From: Rhodothermales bacterium
GTDB taxonomy: Bacteria; Bacteroidota; Rhodothermia; Rhodothermales; UBA10348
Reading direction: 5' to 3'
Length of the DNA stretch: 14,770 nucleotides
NCBI GenBank assembly: GCA_030833605.1
Contig: JAURGV010000031.1
Coordinates: 1 to 14,770, forward strand
Part shown: positions 13,965 through 14,770 of the stretch, piece by piece
How positions within the stretch are numbered: the stretch's first letter is position 1
How the letters are laid out: each line of letters starts with the position of its first letter
The notes under the pieces: generated by a model
Databases searched by the model: none
Told to the model about the DNA's origin: nothing
Seen by the model: only the letters and a program-made list of their open reading frames with translations
Made by a program: the position numbers and the translations under genes

Positions 13965-14770
13965 TGTCTCGTCAGGCAGTAGGGCTGTTCGCCTATTTCC
14001 TAATCGGCTTTATCACATTTTCCGCACCGCATTCGGCTTCTGCACAAGATGTTTCCGAATCGGATAGCCTTCTTGTAGCCGACGTTTCCTTTCTGGGAGA
14101 TCTGTTTTTCCCACAAGACCAATTAAAACTATACGTTCGCACCCGAAATAACCGTCGATTGGCGGGTATTCCGGGTATGTATTGGTGGAAATGGCTCTAT
14201 TCTTTTGGAAGCAATACGCTTGGGGGTGGAGCGGTTGGCCGCATTTTTATGGCCACTGGTGAACCCCCATCATTGCTCGATTCCGCCATTCTCTCATCCG
14301 ATGTAGAACAACTTCGGTTGTTTTATGAGCGCGAAGGATTTCGATCGGCACAGGTTTCGTCGGAGATTCAGCGCTCGGGAAACAGTGAAAAAGTTCAGGT
14401 CGTTTTTCATGTTCAGGCCGGATCGCCTACGTTTATTCGTAGAGTGGCTTACAACGGACTAGACGTCCTCACGGATTCCGAACAAAACTCCGTCGTTTCA
14501 GGGTCCTTGCTAAACACCCAAGGCGCTGCACGATCAGCATCTCCCGATCTTGCTACAGAGCCAACTCTTTCGCTTTCATGGCTTCCAAAATCATTGCGTT
14601 ATTCCGCTCCGATCTTGCTGGAGGAACGCAGACGCCTGCTGACCTATCTCAAAGACCAAGGATTTGCATTGGTTGGAAGAGACTCGATTCACGCCATCGT
14701 TTACCCGGTTTCTCATGATTCATTTGACGTTACGATTGATATCAATTTAGGGCCTCGGTTTACGTTTGGC
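13964..14770 (+). CDS. Omp85/TamA-like outer-membrane assembly protein, 5' part (runs off the window)
   Basis: An open frame of 269 codons begins at GTG 13964 and is still open at the window end. Residues 1-27 form a signal peptide (hydrophobic FAYFLIGFITF, cleavage after ASA-Q). There is no lipobox cysteine, so it is not the lipoprotein form TamL. The mature part reads like POTRA repeats: VADVSFLGDLFFPQDQLKLYV; then RTRNNRRLAGIPGMYWWKWLY, a feature of Bacteroidota TamA/BamA-like proteins; then GEPPSLLDSAILSSDVEQLRLFYEREGFRSAQVS with the 'D-x-x-L-x-x-F/Y-Y-x-x-x-G-F' repeat core; and a further one near 220-240 (LEERRRLLTYLKDQGFA). The beta-barrel lies beyond the window. Such proteins insert beta-barrel proteins into the outer membrane. 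GTG is chosen because the next in-frame Met is far inside. TamA versus a BamA paralogue is not settled. Confidence 0.82.
   Translation, partial: MSRQAVGLFAYFLIGFITFSAPHSASAQDVSESDSLLVADVSFLGDLFFPQDQLKLYVRTRNNRRLAGIPGMYWWKWLYSFGSNTLGGGAVGRIFMATGEPPSLLDSAILSSDVEQLRLFYEREGFRSAQVSSEIQRSGNSEKVQVVFHVQAGSPTFIRRVAYNGLDVLTDSEQNSVVSGSLLNTQGAARSASPDLATEPTLSLSWLPKSLRYSAPILLEERRRLLTYLKDQGFALVGRDSIHAIVYPVSHDSFDVTIDINLGPRFTFG

Noticed and set aside
1..14770. CRISPR array, insertion sequence, prophage, toxin-antitoxin or other defence system
   Set aside because: No regularly spaced repeats, transposase or integrase motifs, or paired small toxin/antitoxin genes were seen on either strand.

Overview
The window looks like chromosomal core DNA from a member of the Bacteroidota/Rhodothermota/Balneolota group. 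This is inferred from gene content, with no database search. The clues are a DUF2795-type 72-residue acidic protein, an M23 peptidase with an N-terminal membrane anchor and coiled coil, an Omp85-type outer-membrane assembly protein whose first periplasmic segment has the asparagine/arginine-rich 'NNRR' stretch seen in Bacteroidota TamA/TamL-like proteins, a lipoprotein, and the scarcity of clear Shine-Dalgarno sequences. Base composition looks even, near 50% GC. I see no insertion sequence, integrase, CRISPR array, tRNA or rRNA, and no gene-free stretch longer than 300 bases.

Layout. Positions 1-1379 (minus strand) hold the remnant of a GH13 alpha-amylase preceded by a LacI-family regulator. 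The regulator has a perfect 16-bp operator (1393-1408) in front of it. Positions 1566-3309 (plus) hold a GT4 glycosyltransferase and an exported thioredoxin-fold protein. Positions 3312-6297 (minus) hold, in transcription order, prmC, a lipoprotein with an extra C-terminal membrane segment, a nitrilase-superfamily amidohydrolase and a small protein interrupted by an in-frame stop. Positions 6462-8504 (plus) encode a GT35 alpha-glucan phosphorylase. Positions 8518-10816 (minus) hold an NhaC-type antiporter and a frameshifted phenylalanine 4-hydroxylase. Positions 10998-14770 (plus) hold a membrane-anchored RsbU/SpoIIE-type phosphatase overlapping a RidA-family gene, an M23 peptidase, the DUF2795 protein and the 5' part of an Omp85-family gene that runs off the window and starts with GTG.

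How the genes fit together. The amylase remnant, the LacI regulator and the glucan phosphorylase suggest alpha-glucan use, although the amylase is clearly inactive. The M23 peptidase and the Omp85 protein belong to envelope biogenesis. NhaC and phenylalanine hydroxylase share a direction with a 41-bp gap and may form a Phe/Tyr unit.

The most striking pattern is that three separate minus-strand genes are broken in three different ways: a large internal deletion plus a TGA in the amylase, a TAA in the small protein, and a one-base deletion in phhA. Their neighbours are intact. Either this lineage is losing genes here or the assembly carries base errors; the amylase deletion is too large to be a base-calling error. 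I did not find a convincing new multi-gene system. The best leads are these lesions, the doubly anchored lipoprotein, the nitrilase that lacks the usual catalytic lysine, and a G8 slippage tract at the start of nhaC.
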